Of a stretch of DNA of 64,000 bases, positions 11,901 through 24,199 are shown one piece after another (position 1 is the first letter of the stretch; each line of letters begins with the position of its first letter). A program made the translations under genes and the position numbers. Origin of the DNA: Nemopilema nomurai (taxonomy: Eukaryota; Cnidaria; Scyphozoa; Rhizostomeae; Rhizostomatidae); contig ML133495.1 in the NCBI GenBank assembly GCA_003864495.1, positions 1,351,441-1,415,440 of the forward strand, read 5' to 3'. Under the pieces are notes generated by a model. It did no database searches. It saw nothing but the letters and a program-made list of their open reading frames with translations, and had not been told where the DNA came from.

Positions 11901-13815
11901 TTGCATTTACGTTCATTAAGAGTTCTACAAAAATTGGCCTTTTTCCCGATCATTTGCTTCGCGAAATACCATCGTCAGTTTGCTCTCTTTAAGCTTTAAC
12001 TTATTCATTACCACCAAAGCTAAATGTAAACCAATATAAAGGAAAGACAACAAACAGATGGTATTTGAACAGCAATGTAATTAATCAAAAGAGCTGTTTT
12101 GTCAACATGCGTCAGTCTATTGACCGTCTTGAACTTTTCAGACAGTTTTTAATCTAGTGTAGAGCACTTTGTTGTGGCAATGCACTTTACAAAACAATTG
12201 GATTATCAAAACCATTTAGCAATGAAACTGTTCAAAAGCTCGGTCCGCCTTTGTGTAGTTATTTGTTCGCATCCATTGTTGCTTATCCTTGCTAAAAATT
12301 CTTCATTAAAGCCGTGCGTTGTCATTGTAATGCGCTCAAAGGAACCAAAAAGCGTACAGTAAGCCTTGCTTTTGTGTTAGGGCATACCATGATATGATAT
12401 GATAAGATATGATTCATAGTTAGGAAATTTGACACGTAAGCTCTTTTTGAAGTATGCTTGGTAGCTTTATCTGCTTCGCCAATGCGACTGCCTTTAGCCT
12501 ATAAGCCCTGCCTACGATTTATCATTTGCCATTGACTCGTGCTCTTGCACTTCACAAATTTCTGATTTTGATTCCAACATCTGATCATTTTTTTCAGTTT
12601 GCTTGTATTGAATGCATCATAACTAATATAATCGACGAATACCCAAAGAAGTTGATGAAGAGGAAGGAGCTTGTAATTCTAGGCACATGTTTTGTATGTT
12701 TTCTGGTCGGATTGCCTATGACCTGCCAGGTATGTTTTCCACAAAAAAGATCTCCTTTTCTGATTTACTTCAAGGCTTTCTCCATTTTCAGCACAAGTCA
12801 AAAGCCATTTTATATGAGAAGTACGAAGCTAAGGGGAGAATGTGCTTGTATCAGATTGATACAGTAGACGGTTGAATGGTACGGATTAATGTACTATATA
12901 CTTTACCTTTACTTCCTTTATTTACTTGCAACCTCCGTTTAACTGCCATAGGGAGGAATGTACGTCTTGAACATACTAGACACTCAGGCTGGAGGGATTT
13001 CTCTGCTTTTCATCGCCGCGACCGAAGTCATTGCCATTGGATGGTTCTATGGATCACAGCGCCTCCGCATCCAAGTGTCACAAATGATAGGCTACATGCC
13101 GGGCATTTGGTGGATCATTTGCTGGAAATACATAACGCCTTTGATTTTGGTTACGATATTCATATTTCATTGTTACGGCTGGAAGGGGATCTCGTACGAC
13201 GGAAAGCCGTATCCTGTCTGGGCTGAGTTCATTGGGTGGTGTATTGCTTTATCGAGCATCTTGACTATCCCTGTGTTTGCTGTCATCAACATTGTAAGAG
13301 CCGAAGGGACTACATTTCGAGAGGTTTGTTTGTTAATACCACTGCCCACATGAGCTACGTATGGCATTACCTATTTGCGGCTGTAATAAAGCAATCTAAT
13401 TTAAGACTTATTTGCCATCGCCCATCGTTATTTATTACATATAACTCATCGTTAAGCTTGGACTAACATATTCTTGTTCATCCCACAGCAACCTTATATT
13501 GTATTTCTTCCCCAAGGAATAAAGCTCTTAGCATATAATTGTCCATATCGACTGTCTTTGCTATCTTGGTATCTAACAAACATGAACAAGGCACGAATGC
13601 AAATTGACAACAATCTTTATTTCATCGAAATTTTTAAAATTATAATAAACTTTTTCATTGGTTTTTCATCAAATCTCAATTAATCATAGAAACTGCAGCG
13701 GTGCATCGAACCAGACAGAAAAACTTTGATTAGGATCGCAATGAAACATGGTCTTCCATTTGAAGACTCAGCCCTGGATGAAAAAGTTGGAGAGCATGTT
13801 TCGGTGGACCTGTAA
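5921..13815 (+). CDS. SLC6-family Na+/Cl- dependent neurotransmitter/amino-acid transporter
   Basis: Eleven exons in phase: 5921-6128, 6936-7070, 8344-8665, 8932-9064, 9289-9423, 9824-9927, 10854-10978, 11564-11676, 12598-12729, 12952-13323, 13690-13815 (TAA); 634 aa, normal family length with 12 membrane segments. TM1 carries [16 protein letters not shown]. The residue matching Asp79 of monoamine transporters is Gly (residue 53), which points to carboxylate substrates such as glycine, GABA, taurine or creatine. The TM3 YYN tyrosine is present. The second extracellular loop has Cys155 and Cys164 and three N-glycosylation sites (NIT, NGS, NGT). TM6 reads SLGPAWG and TM8 GLDSSF. It would sit in the plasma membrane and take up its substrate driven by the Na+ gradient. 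The first in-frame ATG after an upstream stop (5801) is at 5921. For the last exon the 13690 acceptor was chosen over 13699 because it keeps the family FREKLQRC reading. The substrate cannot be told from sequence alone. Confidence 0.93.
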
Positions 13816-13865
13816 CAATACCTCGTTAATTTGTACATAAATGCAAATTTTGGTAAACTATTCGG

Positions 13866-13871
13866 AATAAA
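13866..13871 (+). terminator. Polyadenylation signal of the SLC6 gene
   Basis: AATAAA lies 51 bases after the SLC6 stop codon, giving a short 3' UTR. Confidence 0.55.
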
Positions 13872-16626
13872 TAGCAGTCGTATGGCTTTTGTGAGTGTTG
13901 TATAAGTGCGTGAAGCAAATAATTTAACTCTGTGTACTCTCAACTGTGCATAATTTACTTATTTGGGTTAGAATATAGTTTTCCCAGTTTGTAAATACAC
14001 ATTTGCCTTGTTTGTTATATTCCATGTATTACTGATTTGCAGTTGTATTCCTTGTACTTTTCGAGCATTTCTTTCTAGCCGCATTTGAGTCTTGCATATT
14101 GGTGTAGTTATAAGTGCAGAACACGATGAATTTATTGATGTCTTCTTGATGAAGTCTTTTTTCAGTGGTCTACTTTCTAGAAATTTCTTTTAAAAGCTAA
14201 ATCTTTTCGCTAATGAAACTTTTCTCAGCCGATATGTTTCCTATATTCTTACCTAGACTTGCTCAATAATTGCTGTATTGCTGAATAAGACGTATGTTTC
14301 AGTTTTCTTGCACATGAAAAGGAAATTCAATAGATAATTGCAAAGTACGGATAATGTTATCGTGATGGGCGTTTCTCTATCAAGCACAGCTTGGATTGTG
14401 TAAATTCAGACACAGCAATGTTCTAACGAAATTCCTATAGAAGCCAATAACTTTAGATAACGTCAAACGTTTTCAAAGAGGAATTAATGTTCTTTGTTAA
14501 AGCTGTGATAAGGAAAAAGGATGTTGATTAGGTCACAATCAGGAAAATAGACAGCAGCAAGAGTATCCAAGCAACAAGATATTCAAAGTTGCAGAAGGAA
14601 ATTGAAAGACTTCTGAAACTGACAATCATACCTGCGTTCTGTCTTTTATGTTTTCAGGGAATTCAAAGCCAATACAATCACCGATAGAAGAACTGTTTGC
14701 ATAGATAAGAGGTTAACAGACCTTTTCAAAATTAAATTGTCAACCTGCTTTTCTCTGCTTTTTTTGTTGCGAAATGAAAAGCCAGTCTGTTGAAACTTTA
14801 GACAAGAACAGACACATTTCTAAGTGTTCTGCGTCAAAGAGAAGGGCCATACCGATAATAGTGAAACAATCCGAAATGGAATGATTCAGTTTTTTACTTC
14901 GTGTAATAAATTTTTGTGTGTTAAATACGTTTTTCGTGCGTTTTTGCTGTCGTCACATCGATGTTTTCAAGTGGTTGTTGCTGTCAATGCAAGGCGATTA
15001 AGTAATTCATTTTGTGATTCTACTTGATTTCTACCAAATTGTCAAAATTTCAAGAAACGCTACATAATTATCTAATTAATCTGAAATTGACGATACAAAT
15101 GACTCTCTGCTACAAGGAAAAATCAGAATATAACTATTGTAGCACCACCTCTAGTTTTTTGGGAGGAGGCACATTGCGCTACAAGAAGCATCTTATCAAC
15201 TTAACAAATGCTGCACTGACTGGAAATTGCCACATCCCCAACTGGTATCATGAGCCAGCTTCTATTTTGGCGTGACAACATGATGCACGTGACAAAAGGA
15301 AACATTGAGGAAACATCATTCCTACCACGCATGCGCAGATACTGTGGCGTTGCAAATACGAATAATGTGTTATGTGTACACAGACTCAGATATTGCAAAT
15401 ATTTTCGTTTGAAAAAGGTGATGCCTCTGGAAAAAATATCTTTCTGGGTTTTCTCTGGAATCAGAATAGCCAGGTAGACTCGGTTTTTGGCTTTGAGAAT
15501 AATTCATTTCATGTAATTTCAATGTAGTTTTAGAAACCATTTCCACCTATAATTTTTTGACGACTTTTCCTAATCCGATCATGATATATCTCTATAAAAC
15601 GTATTGACTACAAAATTTAGATGAGGTATTTACCTCACAAAATGTTTATTGATATTTTAATGTGACGCCACTTCAACAAATATCCTCCTACCCATATCAT
15701 TCCAGTCACTCAAGTCATAAAGAATGGAGGAAAATATGAACTCTTCTAATGGAGAGACTCGAGTAAGTGGTCTAGAATACTTTATTGAAGAAAGTTAAAG
15801 TACTCTAGGTTTGACGGCATTTCTAAGAGTCTAACTAGATACGATAGTCTTAAGCAATACAAAATGTTTGTTTTTACATTCATCTACTTAAGAGACTTAT
15901 TCTACTTTTCGTATACAAATAAAGAACGGCATGCTATTTAGCATTTAACAACAAGAGCATTGTCTGATATTCTTTCCGGCAAAGATATGCTGCTGGACAG
16001 TTACAAATACGCACAGTGCTTTATTATACCCATGCATAATTTAGCGAATTCTTCTTTTACACGGGGTCGTCTGCAGTCTTCTTACCGCGTACCTCTCTTT
16101 GTTGGACAAAAGAAGATGGTTTCTTTCACGATGGCTAATATGTTAATTGCACACTCCTATAAGTATGTAAGAAAAGTGGCGTGGTCTGGATGTCCTTCTT
16201 ACTTCATTCCAAATGTAATTTAATGTCTTTGAATGTATAAAAGATTGGTCACCAACAGCAAGATGCACAAACAGCAATATTTCAGCCTTGATTTAATCAA
16301 TGCGCTTTCCAACAAATTTAAAAGATGCAGCCGACTTCACTCCTCAGTTATTCACTCAAAACTGTATTTTCACAAGCTTTTTATGTCTTCAATTCTGTCT
16401 GCAAGATGATGATGTCATTAACTGAGCGCCGCAACATAGTCAAGAGCCTCTGTGCGTTGCTGCCATCGTCAAAAACAATGTTAAATTCGACAATGAGTTT
16501 TTGCAAAGCTGGGTAAAAGCACCACTTTTGCAAGGTTGTTATGGTCTGTTTGCTGCTTACTCTGGCCTCCAACTAAGGACTGAATCAATTAGACATCATA
16601 TGCCCGCTGTTCATATCCATATTTCT
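13872..16626. other. Intergenic region between two convergent genes
   Basis: This 2.75-kb AT-rich stretch separates the 3' ends of the SLC6 gene (+) and the GABA-A-like receptor gene (-). Open frames are short and show no family resemblance. A TTTATT near 16018 reads AATAAA on the minus strand and could end the receptor transcript. Confidence 0.6.
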
Positions 16627-19600
16627 TCACTTGACATCTTTTTTCATAGTTAAGAACATCACCCAGTAAACGATATTGAATGTTGCGAATGCCGTAGGGA
16701 ACACGAGCCGCGAATATTCGTCGATGGTATCGACCTTGAACTGGCAGCTTGTCTTGCCGACTCCAACAGTGACAACGCCCTTCGACTCGTCAGGTTGATC
16801 GCCCGTCTTCGTCGCGTACTTTTGTCCATCAAAGATAACAACTACGGGTTTGCCATTCTTCGTCTGGTGATTATCATCATGCGACAGCTTGAGGGAAGAA
16901 AGCAGGTCGATTCAGTTCAGCGTAAGAAGCATTTCTGATAGATGCGAGGTGCAATGGATAATCGATACCAAAATGAACACAGAACTACCGTTATTTGAGG
17001 TGATAAGCGTTGGTTTATGATAGATTGGTTCCTTTATTCTGGCAAAAATGATTGGTAGGTGATGTGTCCCAGTATGTTTTCTAGATACATAGTTGATTAA
17101 CAGCATCAATAAAATGCGAGATTTGAAAATGCTCCCTATAAGAACAAGTCATTAGGCCACCGGGTTCACTTAATGTGATGAGAAATAAGGGGGAAATTTC
17201 GAGCTAGGATTCTAGAGCCATTGTTTTGTCTTTCTGTGCAGCTGTTTGCAATGTAGGGCGTCTCCTAATGAACCTACACAAATCGCTCCTCCCTTATGTC
17301 GCTCCATTGAATATTATAAATGCGTGCATTTAAATCAAAAAAGCTAGCTTAGAATGGCAAAAAAATTAAATTTAAACTAAGCTCTATCGTTTCAACAAAT
17401 GTTTACAGGAAGTACAATTGCTCACTTCAAAGTGTCTTCCAAGAACACCTGGAACTCTCGCACGAAGTTCGTGGTATTCACTGCCATGGGATCTTTTACT
17501 GCCTCTGTCCTGCGAAGGAGCAAACGGGGAAAATTAATGTTACGAAGCTTTGCTATCAATCTATGTTATATCCTTTGAGAATAAGAGCGCTAAAATTGCC
17601 TGTTTTGTTGTTAATAAAACAATTTTGCGAGCTAAAATTCGAGAATTCTTCATTCGCGGATTGGGATCATTTGACAGAGCCATATATCTCCCGCTTATTG
17701 TGCTTTTTATGTCAAATGAGGTGCTGTTTTGGGCAGGTGTTTACGGGGCATGATTCTCGCGCCGATTGACTTTTGAAACACCTAGTGACCAATCTTCTTT
17801 AAAGTCACTTCATTTTTTGTCTTATCGTCATGAAAGCGATAGTTCAAGACGCTTACGTGATTATTGTCAGAATCTTGCAGCTCTTTCTTCCTGGCCCTTT
17901 TGAGCTTTTGCTTCTGTTGTCTCTCTTTGTCAGTCAGCCACAGTACCAACGTGTACTCCATCAGCACGGCAAAGACGAAAATGAAACTCACAATAAGATA
18001 CCAATCGACTGCTTTTATATACGATACCTGTGAAATAGATACGGAAGTAGAGTGAATGGAAAGAGACAGCACATTTGGGTGATATTTTTTAACGTATTGA
18101 AATATTTCAGCTTAATGTCAGGTGTTCATTAAGTATTACTCTTGATTGTAAATTTCTCTTGCAAGATTGAATGTTGTCTTCGGTGATTATGCATCGAGCA
18201 AAGAACTTTGTGTCTCAAGAGCTAAATCGCAATAACTAGACCTCAGAATAATCAGCATCACCTATATATAGTCAGCATTATAAGAGCTAATTGCACATGA
18301 AATCTAGCACACGAGATCAGGAATATTGGATTATGGAACTTTTGGTTGCTTTATCGAATGGCTTACCTTAGGCATTGATGTATTAAGCATGTTAAGAATT
18401 GTGGTGATTGTTAGGACAGATGTTATGCCCAGTGCCACCCTTGCTGCAGTGGACTCCTTTGGTATGCAGAAGCTGATCCAGGAAATCATCACTATCAACG
18501 CACACGGCGAATAGAGGTGTATGAAGAAGTACCCAGTCCGCCTCTCCAATACGAATATCGCTGTCAAACCAGACCAGTTGCCTGTTAAGAGAAACACACA
18601 AAGGACTGCTATCAGAAAATGAAGTTGAATTACCGTACACCCTGTACGTATTGGTGTTTATATGCACGTTATCAAGGCAGACGGGTGTCGGCTGATTATC
18701 AGAGCAGAACAACAACAATAGCGAAAGTTGATTGGCTGGAAAACGAGCCTCTTTTGCAAAAGTCGTAGGAGGTGAAAAGAGAGATTGATAGGGCTTTTTG
18801 TAAGATGACAAAACATTCCATTCTCAATACGCACCTACGACATACTGGGTGTGCCTTTCTTCAGTGTGGAAGTCAGTCAGGTTGTATTGAGGCAGCGACC
18901 GGACCTTCTCACCAATGGCAATCCGATTGCTTTTGTTCTCCCATTTGAAGACGATATCTCGATCACTGTAGCCATCTAACAAGAAATTTCTCAATTTACT
19001 GATATCATCAATGCATCATACAACTAATTTCTTTTACAGCACCACCAGTTTATTTACGTATTACTCCCGTTGGACCTATTGTTGCCAGTCTGCGTGCCTT
19101 TTACTTTTCCGCGCATTGCATGTTGATATGAAAGACATTGCATTTCCCCTTAGGGAAAACGATAGTCGTTGTTGTTCTGGCCTAGCTGTACTACAGAGAA
19201 CCATCTTTCAATCTACAGTGGGGCTTTCAATCTACAATTCGTCGATGTTTTGAGCTTGTTTGCATGCCTTTTATGACTAGAAGGACCGATAACTTGTAAG
19301 TTGTTTCTACATTTCGCTTAGGTAAGCACCTAACTACATCTCTAACTACTTGACTGTCGGTCTGCTTCCTATTAAATTAAAACAATTTCAGGCGTTGTTT
19401 TGTATCGTAGCAAAATACAAAGAATGTTTGACCATGTGCTCCTAGTTCATGTTGTTTGATGTGGCTTGCTTCTTGCCACCATTGTTCAATATTCCTTCGC
19501 AAACCACGTCCATTTGCTCTAATTATTGTTTTGCTGTGAACCGACTGAGATGTGCCTTCAAGAACTGTGGCCAAATCACCAATTGAGAAAAACAATTGAT

Positions 19601-22600
19601 GCCAATTAATTATGAATTCGCTTGTTGTAGGATTTTTATTCTGTAAACTCGCGGTCTTGGATGCAAGGTCACTGCTAGCGGAAATCTGCATCAGAAACTA
19701 TTACCAGCTCATATCATGGCTTTGTGAATAGCAAAACAATAAAACTTGCATAGATGCATTTGATGTTAGTATGTGAATTAACTCGTTTATTTGAAGCAAA
19801 CAAAGCATAAAAGGGAGCGCGGCAAGATCTTGGAACATTATCTAATATTCAAAAGTGATACACAGACCACAAAGAATGAATATTGAATTCTTAGGCCTTT
19901 ACACTAGGTCACCCCTGGTGAATGTATAAGATACATCTGTCACTAAAGCCATTGCAGCAGCTCTTGAGGTACTTTCTGTGACAAGTATTAAACACTTTAA
20001 GCAGCCATAAAGGCTTTGGAGAGACATCAACTCATAAATATGAATATTAGACAATATGAGTGGTAACGAACTCACAACTCTCGATGTTTAAAGCACACCT
20101 CTGCTTGTCCATTGGAAACATTCTAAGATTCATTGGGCAAGATGCCCTGACTGAAATCCTGTAACATGAATTTTACTGGTAAAAGTCAAAGACTGCTAAT
20201 AAAATATTTTCGTCAGGCAAAGTACATTATATTATCCACCTTTTACTTCCACTGGGCACTAAAAAGGTTTTAAAAGCAAAGCATTTGAAAATCGTTTGTT
20301 TGCAACAAGTGACCATGGACAAATTAATTTAATGCTTAATTGCTAACTTGAGAAATCATGCTAAAAGTTGCTAGAAGAACTATCAAAGCAGTGATTTTCA
20401 AATAGGTCAGTGACATTTCTGAATGAAATGTATAAATCCTTGCAACAATTTTGAAAAATTAAAAGAATATAAAAAAGATTTATCATTTCACAATGGCTGC
20501 CATCGTAACGAATTGTATTCTACGAATTGTATGCAAACTTGCTAAAATTACTTTTGCTGTTTTTGCCAAGATTTCCTTTAGATTTTCCCTACTGTACCCT
20601 ATCAAATTCCCTACTGTGCCCTATTAAATTCCCTACAGTACCCTATCAAATTCCCTACTGTACCCTATTAAATTCCCTACTGTACCCTATTAAATTCCCT
20701 ACTGTACCCTATTAAATTCCCTACTGTACCCTATTAAATTCCCTACTGTACCCTATTAAATTCCCTACTGTACCCTATTAAATTCCCTACTGTACCCTAT
20801 CAAATTCCCTACAGTACCCTATTAAATTCCCTACTGTACCCTATTAAATTCCCTAGAGTACCCTATCAAATTCCCTACTGTACCCTATTAAATTCCCTAC
20901 TGTACCCTATTAAATTCCCTACTGTACCCTATTAAATTCCCTACTGTACCCTTTCAAGTTTTCAAAGCTCTCGAATCCCAACATTACCTTGCATTGTATT
21001 CTACTTTGCCATTCTGGTGTATTCGAAGCATTTTGTTTTCTACTGTTACATCGTGAAAGGTTGACCTCTTTGAGTTTTCAAAGTACGTGTCCGGCTGCCA
21101 AATCTTTTGCAAGACGGTATTAGACACCGTAAGCATGCCATTGAAAGAGTGGTTCAGTCTGGGATCCACCCATGACTGACGGAAAAAGAAGTCAATTTGA
21201 TAATCCTAGAAGAGATAAGATCAAAAGTTATCTCACTTCCAACAGGATATGCTATCGGGTAGGTTTGCGATGTTATAATAGCAATTCATAATTTTTTAAC
21301 TTTTTAGTTGCAATTGGAAATCGACTTGCTAATTAAGCTTAGGATCAACAGATTTCTCAAGACTAGAGCCGCCTAACTAAATCCAATATTGATGTTAAGA
21401 ATACCACAAAAGTTAGAAAATTCTCAAGTACAAGATGCTTACCATGTCAACAACGTTCACTTTGTCAATGGACAGAATCCAAAATCCAACAGTTATAACA
21501 ACAGGCTTATGGGCTGCATTTTAGAAACAATATCAATCAGAAGTAATTAACATGAAGTACTTGTATTAAGTAAGCACCTATTACAATGAATATGTTTCGA
21601 TCTTTAAGAAAATCATATATTTTGCCACTAAACCTATTGAAACTATAAATATAACGAAGCAAAGACACCCCCCTTATCTTGTTGCTTGAACAATATTTTC
21701 TTGCCAATGTCCAAAGTTAGAACTTTTCTCAAGGTTACCGAGAATATTTTTAAGTGCTTGAGCAAAGGTTGCCTTTGTCAGTCAAAATCTAACATACAGA
21801 CAATAGCTAACTTAACAGGTCGAATCCAAATTGATTTCCCTATAATTCGGATAATTTCAACTAAACCTATAGACAATTTTGTGCTGTAGAATTGTATATA
21901 GCCATTTGAAAAGATACATTCTAAAGGCTTTCTAAAGCACTTATGGCCGATAACCTCCACTTATTGTGAAAATTCTTTCTTGGCTTATAGATTTCCTGGG
22001 AATAAGATTTTATCTAGGTAAATATGGTGGCTTAAACTACAGGAATTTGCATAAAAAATGACGGCCTAGGAAACAAGAATGACGAGATAGCATAATAGGT
22101 GGCGTGCGTTTCGAAGTTCAAAATTGGAGGGTGAATTTATTCGAACATACCTTCCATCAACGGTCGAAGCCTTCTATCATACCCGCGCAGCATGGAGTTC
22201 AACAGTCCACTTATGTTGCTGCAAGAAAACATTGCAAAAAGTCATGCAAGCCAAGTTGCTTGGCATTCATTTCTTCGATCAAAGCTAATAAGAATAGCAA
22301 AAGAATCTACTTGCATGGTTCTCAATGAGAAATTGTTTCATGGCGATGGCGGTAAATGCTTTGAGCCAGCATATGAGATAATTTTGATACGGAAAATACC
22401 ATTTAGAAAGCACTTTTGACATGACCCCTTTGGCCTATCAACCCTCCCTAAAGAAGGCACCCTAAAAGGGAATCCCAAGAAAGCACCACTGCAGACATAC
22501 AATTCTGGTATAGTATGGGTTATCGTCAAGATCCATTTGTACTTGCGAATGCGTTTAAAATGCCACGCCCAATTGAGCTTAAACTCATTATTCTGGGCTG

Positions 22601-24142
22601 GCGGTTTGCAATACTAGAGAAATGGGAAATGCTCAAGCCATCTGATCAGAATAAGTTGGCGGCTAGTGGCTTTTTCAGTGTCGATGGCTTTACCTTCCGT
22701 TAAAGCTTCTTCAATGAAAAGTAAGGCGTCAAATGCTGACTAGAAGAAGAGCAACTCTCTAGAAGCAGTTCTTGATATCTGTTGTGCCTCTAGAAGCAGT
22801 AGAGGTTCTTATTATATCGGCTCCTTGTTGAAATTATTACCACTTCTATTGATCAAAGCCAAAATGCTTGACGCCAGCCCGTCGCTGGAATTTAGTTCTG
22901 CCCTATCACTTATTTAAAAATCAAATTATTTCAAAATTGAAAGCACTAAATTCTGCCGCCAGTTTTGTTTCAGAGGGTCAAGGCGCCCGAAAGCCAATTT
23001 AAGGTTTTCAAATTTGAATAAAAAATTGGCTTTTCACAAGTTTCTCATCAAGTTTCCTTGCTACTTGGCAACCTAATTATGTCTCTCAGGCGGAAAGTCT
23101 TCCTATTAAAAAGACGCTGCTCTGGAAAGGTATTTTCACCATCTCTTGTTATTAAAGAGTAAAGTTCTCACATGTTTAGAAACAACCTGCAGATTTCGCC
23201 AAAATGGAAAATCTATCAACATTAGAAATGCAAAATGTGTAGCACTGATATTTTCCATGCGTATTCATAAGAAATACTTTTTTGAAAAACTCAGTGCTTC
23301 GGGCTCAAAGACTTTGTTTGTGTTGGCAGCAAAAGCCAATATTTGTTGATGTTACTGTAGTGCTGGCTTCAAAGTATCATATTTGCATTATCAAGGTGTT
23401 TATGATGGACGATATATTTCACACAAGTGTGTATAGAGCAACAGAAAATCCTCAATCAACATCCGTCTACCTGTTTGCAGCTCTAAATTATCAATCGTTG
23501 CCGATGCCAATTCACAGCATTGAAACAATCTTTTTATCTCTATTCAAACGCGCGGATTTCTTTCGGCGAGTGATTATAATAGGTGATTTGAAATATTTCA
23601 TTGTGTGTGAAAATCACAGCTCTAATATGAGATCTCACCCTCTTGAATATCCTTTTATTGTAAGATTATATTACTTCAGCTAGCGCCTAACCTAGACAGC
23701 TTAATTGACTACTTAGACAAAAAGGATGATCAAGAAAACATTTGATCTAAAAATAAACTATGCTTTTTTGCAGCATAGGTTCTGGTAAAAGCATGTTTCA
23801 TTGAAATGAGAACATATACCGAATTCTGTAACAGATTGCAGATTCGAAGCAAATATTTTTGTCAAGATACAATAAATCTTACCATCCAAAGTGAATGGAC
23901 CAGTTTTTGGCTTTGCAAAACTCTTCGCGGTACGTTACATTCATATATTTGATGTGGGGCTTCTTCGCACTCTCGGTTTCTTTTAATTTCTGTTCGGTTT
24001 CTTTTAATTTCTGTTCGGTTTCCATGCTTTTGTTTTTATCGGCGTCCCTCCTCGCAACATGATGTTCATCGTGGCTCTTCGTCCCTGAGCTGCAAGCTAT
24101 CAGCCCAAGGAGAATGAACACAGTCATGTAGAGTATCTTCAT
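16627..24142 (-). CDS. GABA-A receptor-like Cys-loop ligand-gated anion channel subunit
   Basis: Ten coding exons in phase, 5' to 3' on the minus strand: 24142-23883, 22218-22151, 21513-21443, 21205-20988, 20158-20076, 18975-18835, 18581-18367, 18027-17857, 17509-17426, 16887-16627 (TGA); 523 aa. Residues 1-20 are a signal peptide. The ligand-binding domain has a loop-A PDTYF, a Cys loop (Cys213-Cys227, 13 residues between, CPMNLRMFPMDKQRC) and a loop-B IESYGY as in GABA-A beta subunits. Loop C has aromatic residues but differs from vertebrate beta (YVVGNWSGL). TM2 begins AARVALGITSVLTITT; the AAR entry is the anion-selective beta-type form. TM3 (residues 353-409) is followed by a basic loop, and the last exon carries TM4 (FPTAFATFNIVYWV). 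It probably forms pentamers gating chloride at synapse-like contacts. The ATG at 24142 is chosen because it opens the signal peptide. A 5' UTR intron may end at the TTTGCAG 17 bases upstream of it. Confidence 0.93.
20585..20957. repeat. 22-bp minisatellite next to a splice donor
   Basis: About 17 copies of TTCCCTACTGTACCCTATTAAA with few substitutions (TATC/TATT, CTAC/CTAG). The array lies in the receptor intron and ends 30 bases from the donor of the exon at 20988-21205. A short + strand frame across it is a repeat product. Confidence 0.95.
23977..24018 (-). repeat. In-frame 21-bp duplication in the receptor signal-peptide exon
   Basis: Two tandem 21-base units (TTTCTTTTAATTTCTGTTCGG on +) encode ETEQKLK twice, followed by a partial third ETE. 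This sits in the charged stretch between the signal peptide and the ligand-binding domain (about residues 41-57). Confidence 0.85.
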
Positions 24143-24199
24143 CTTTGCTTCAATGCTTTCTGCAAAGCAATATATAAACACTGAATGATTTATAGAGCT

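Noticed and set aside
20527..20715. Pro/Tyr-rich frame on +
   Set aside because: It is a reading of the 22-bp minisatellite within an intron of the receptor gene.
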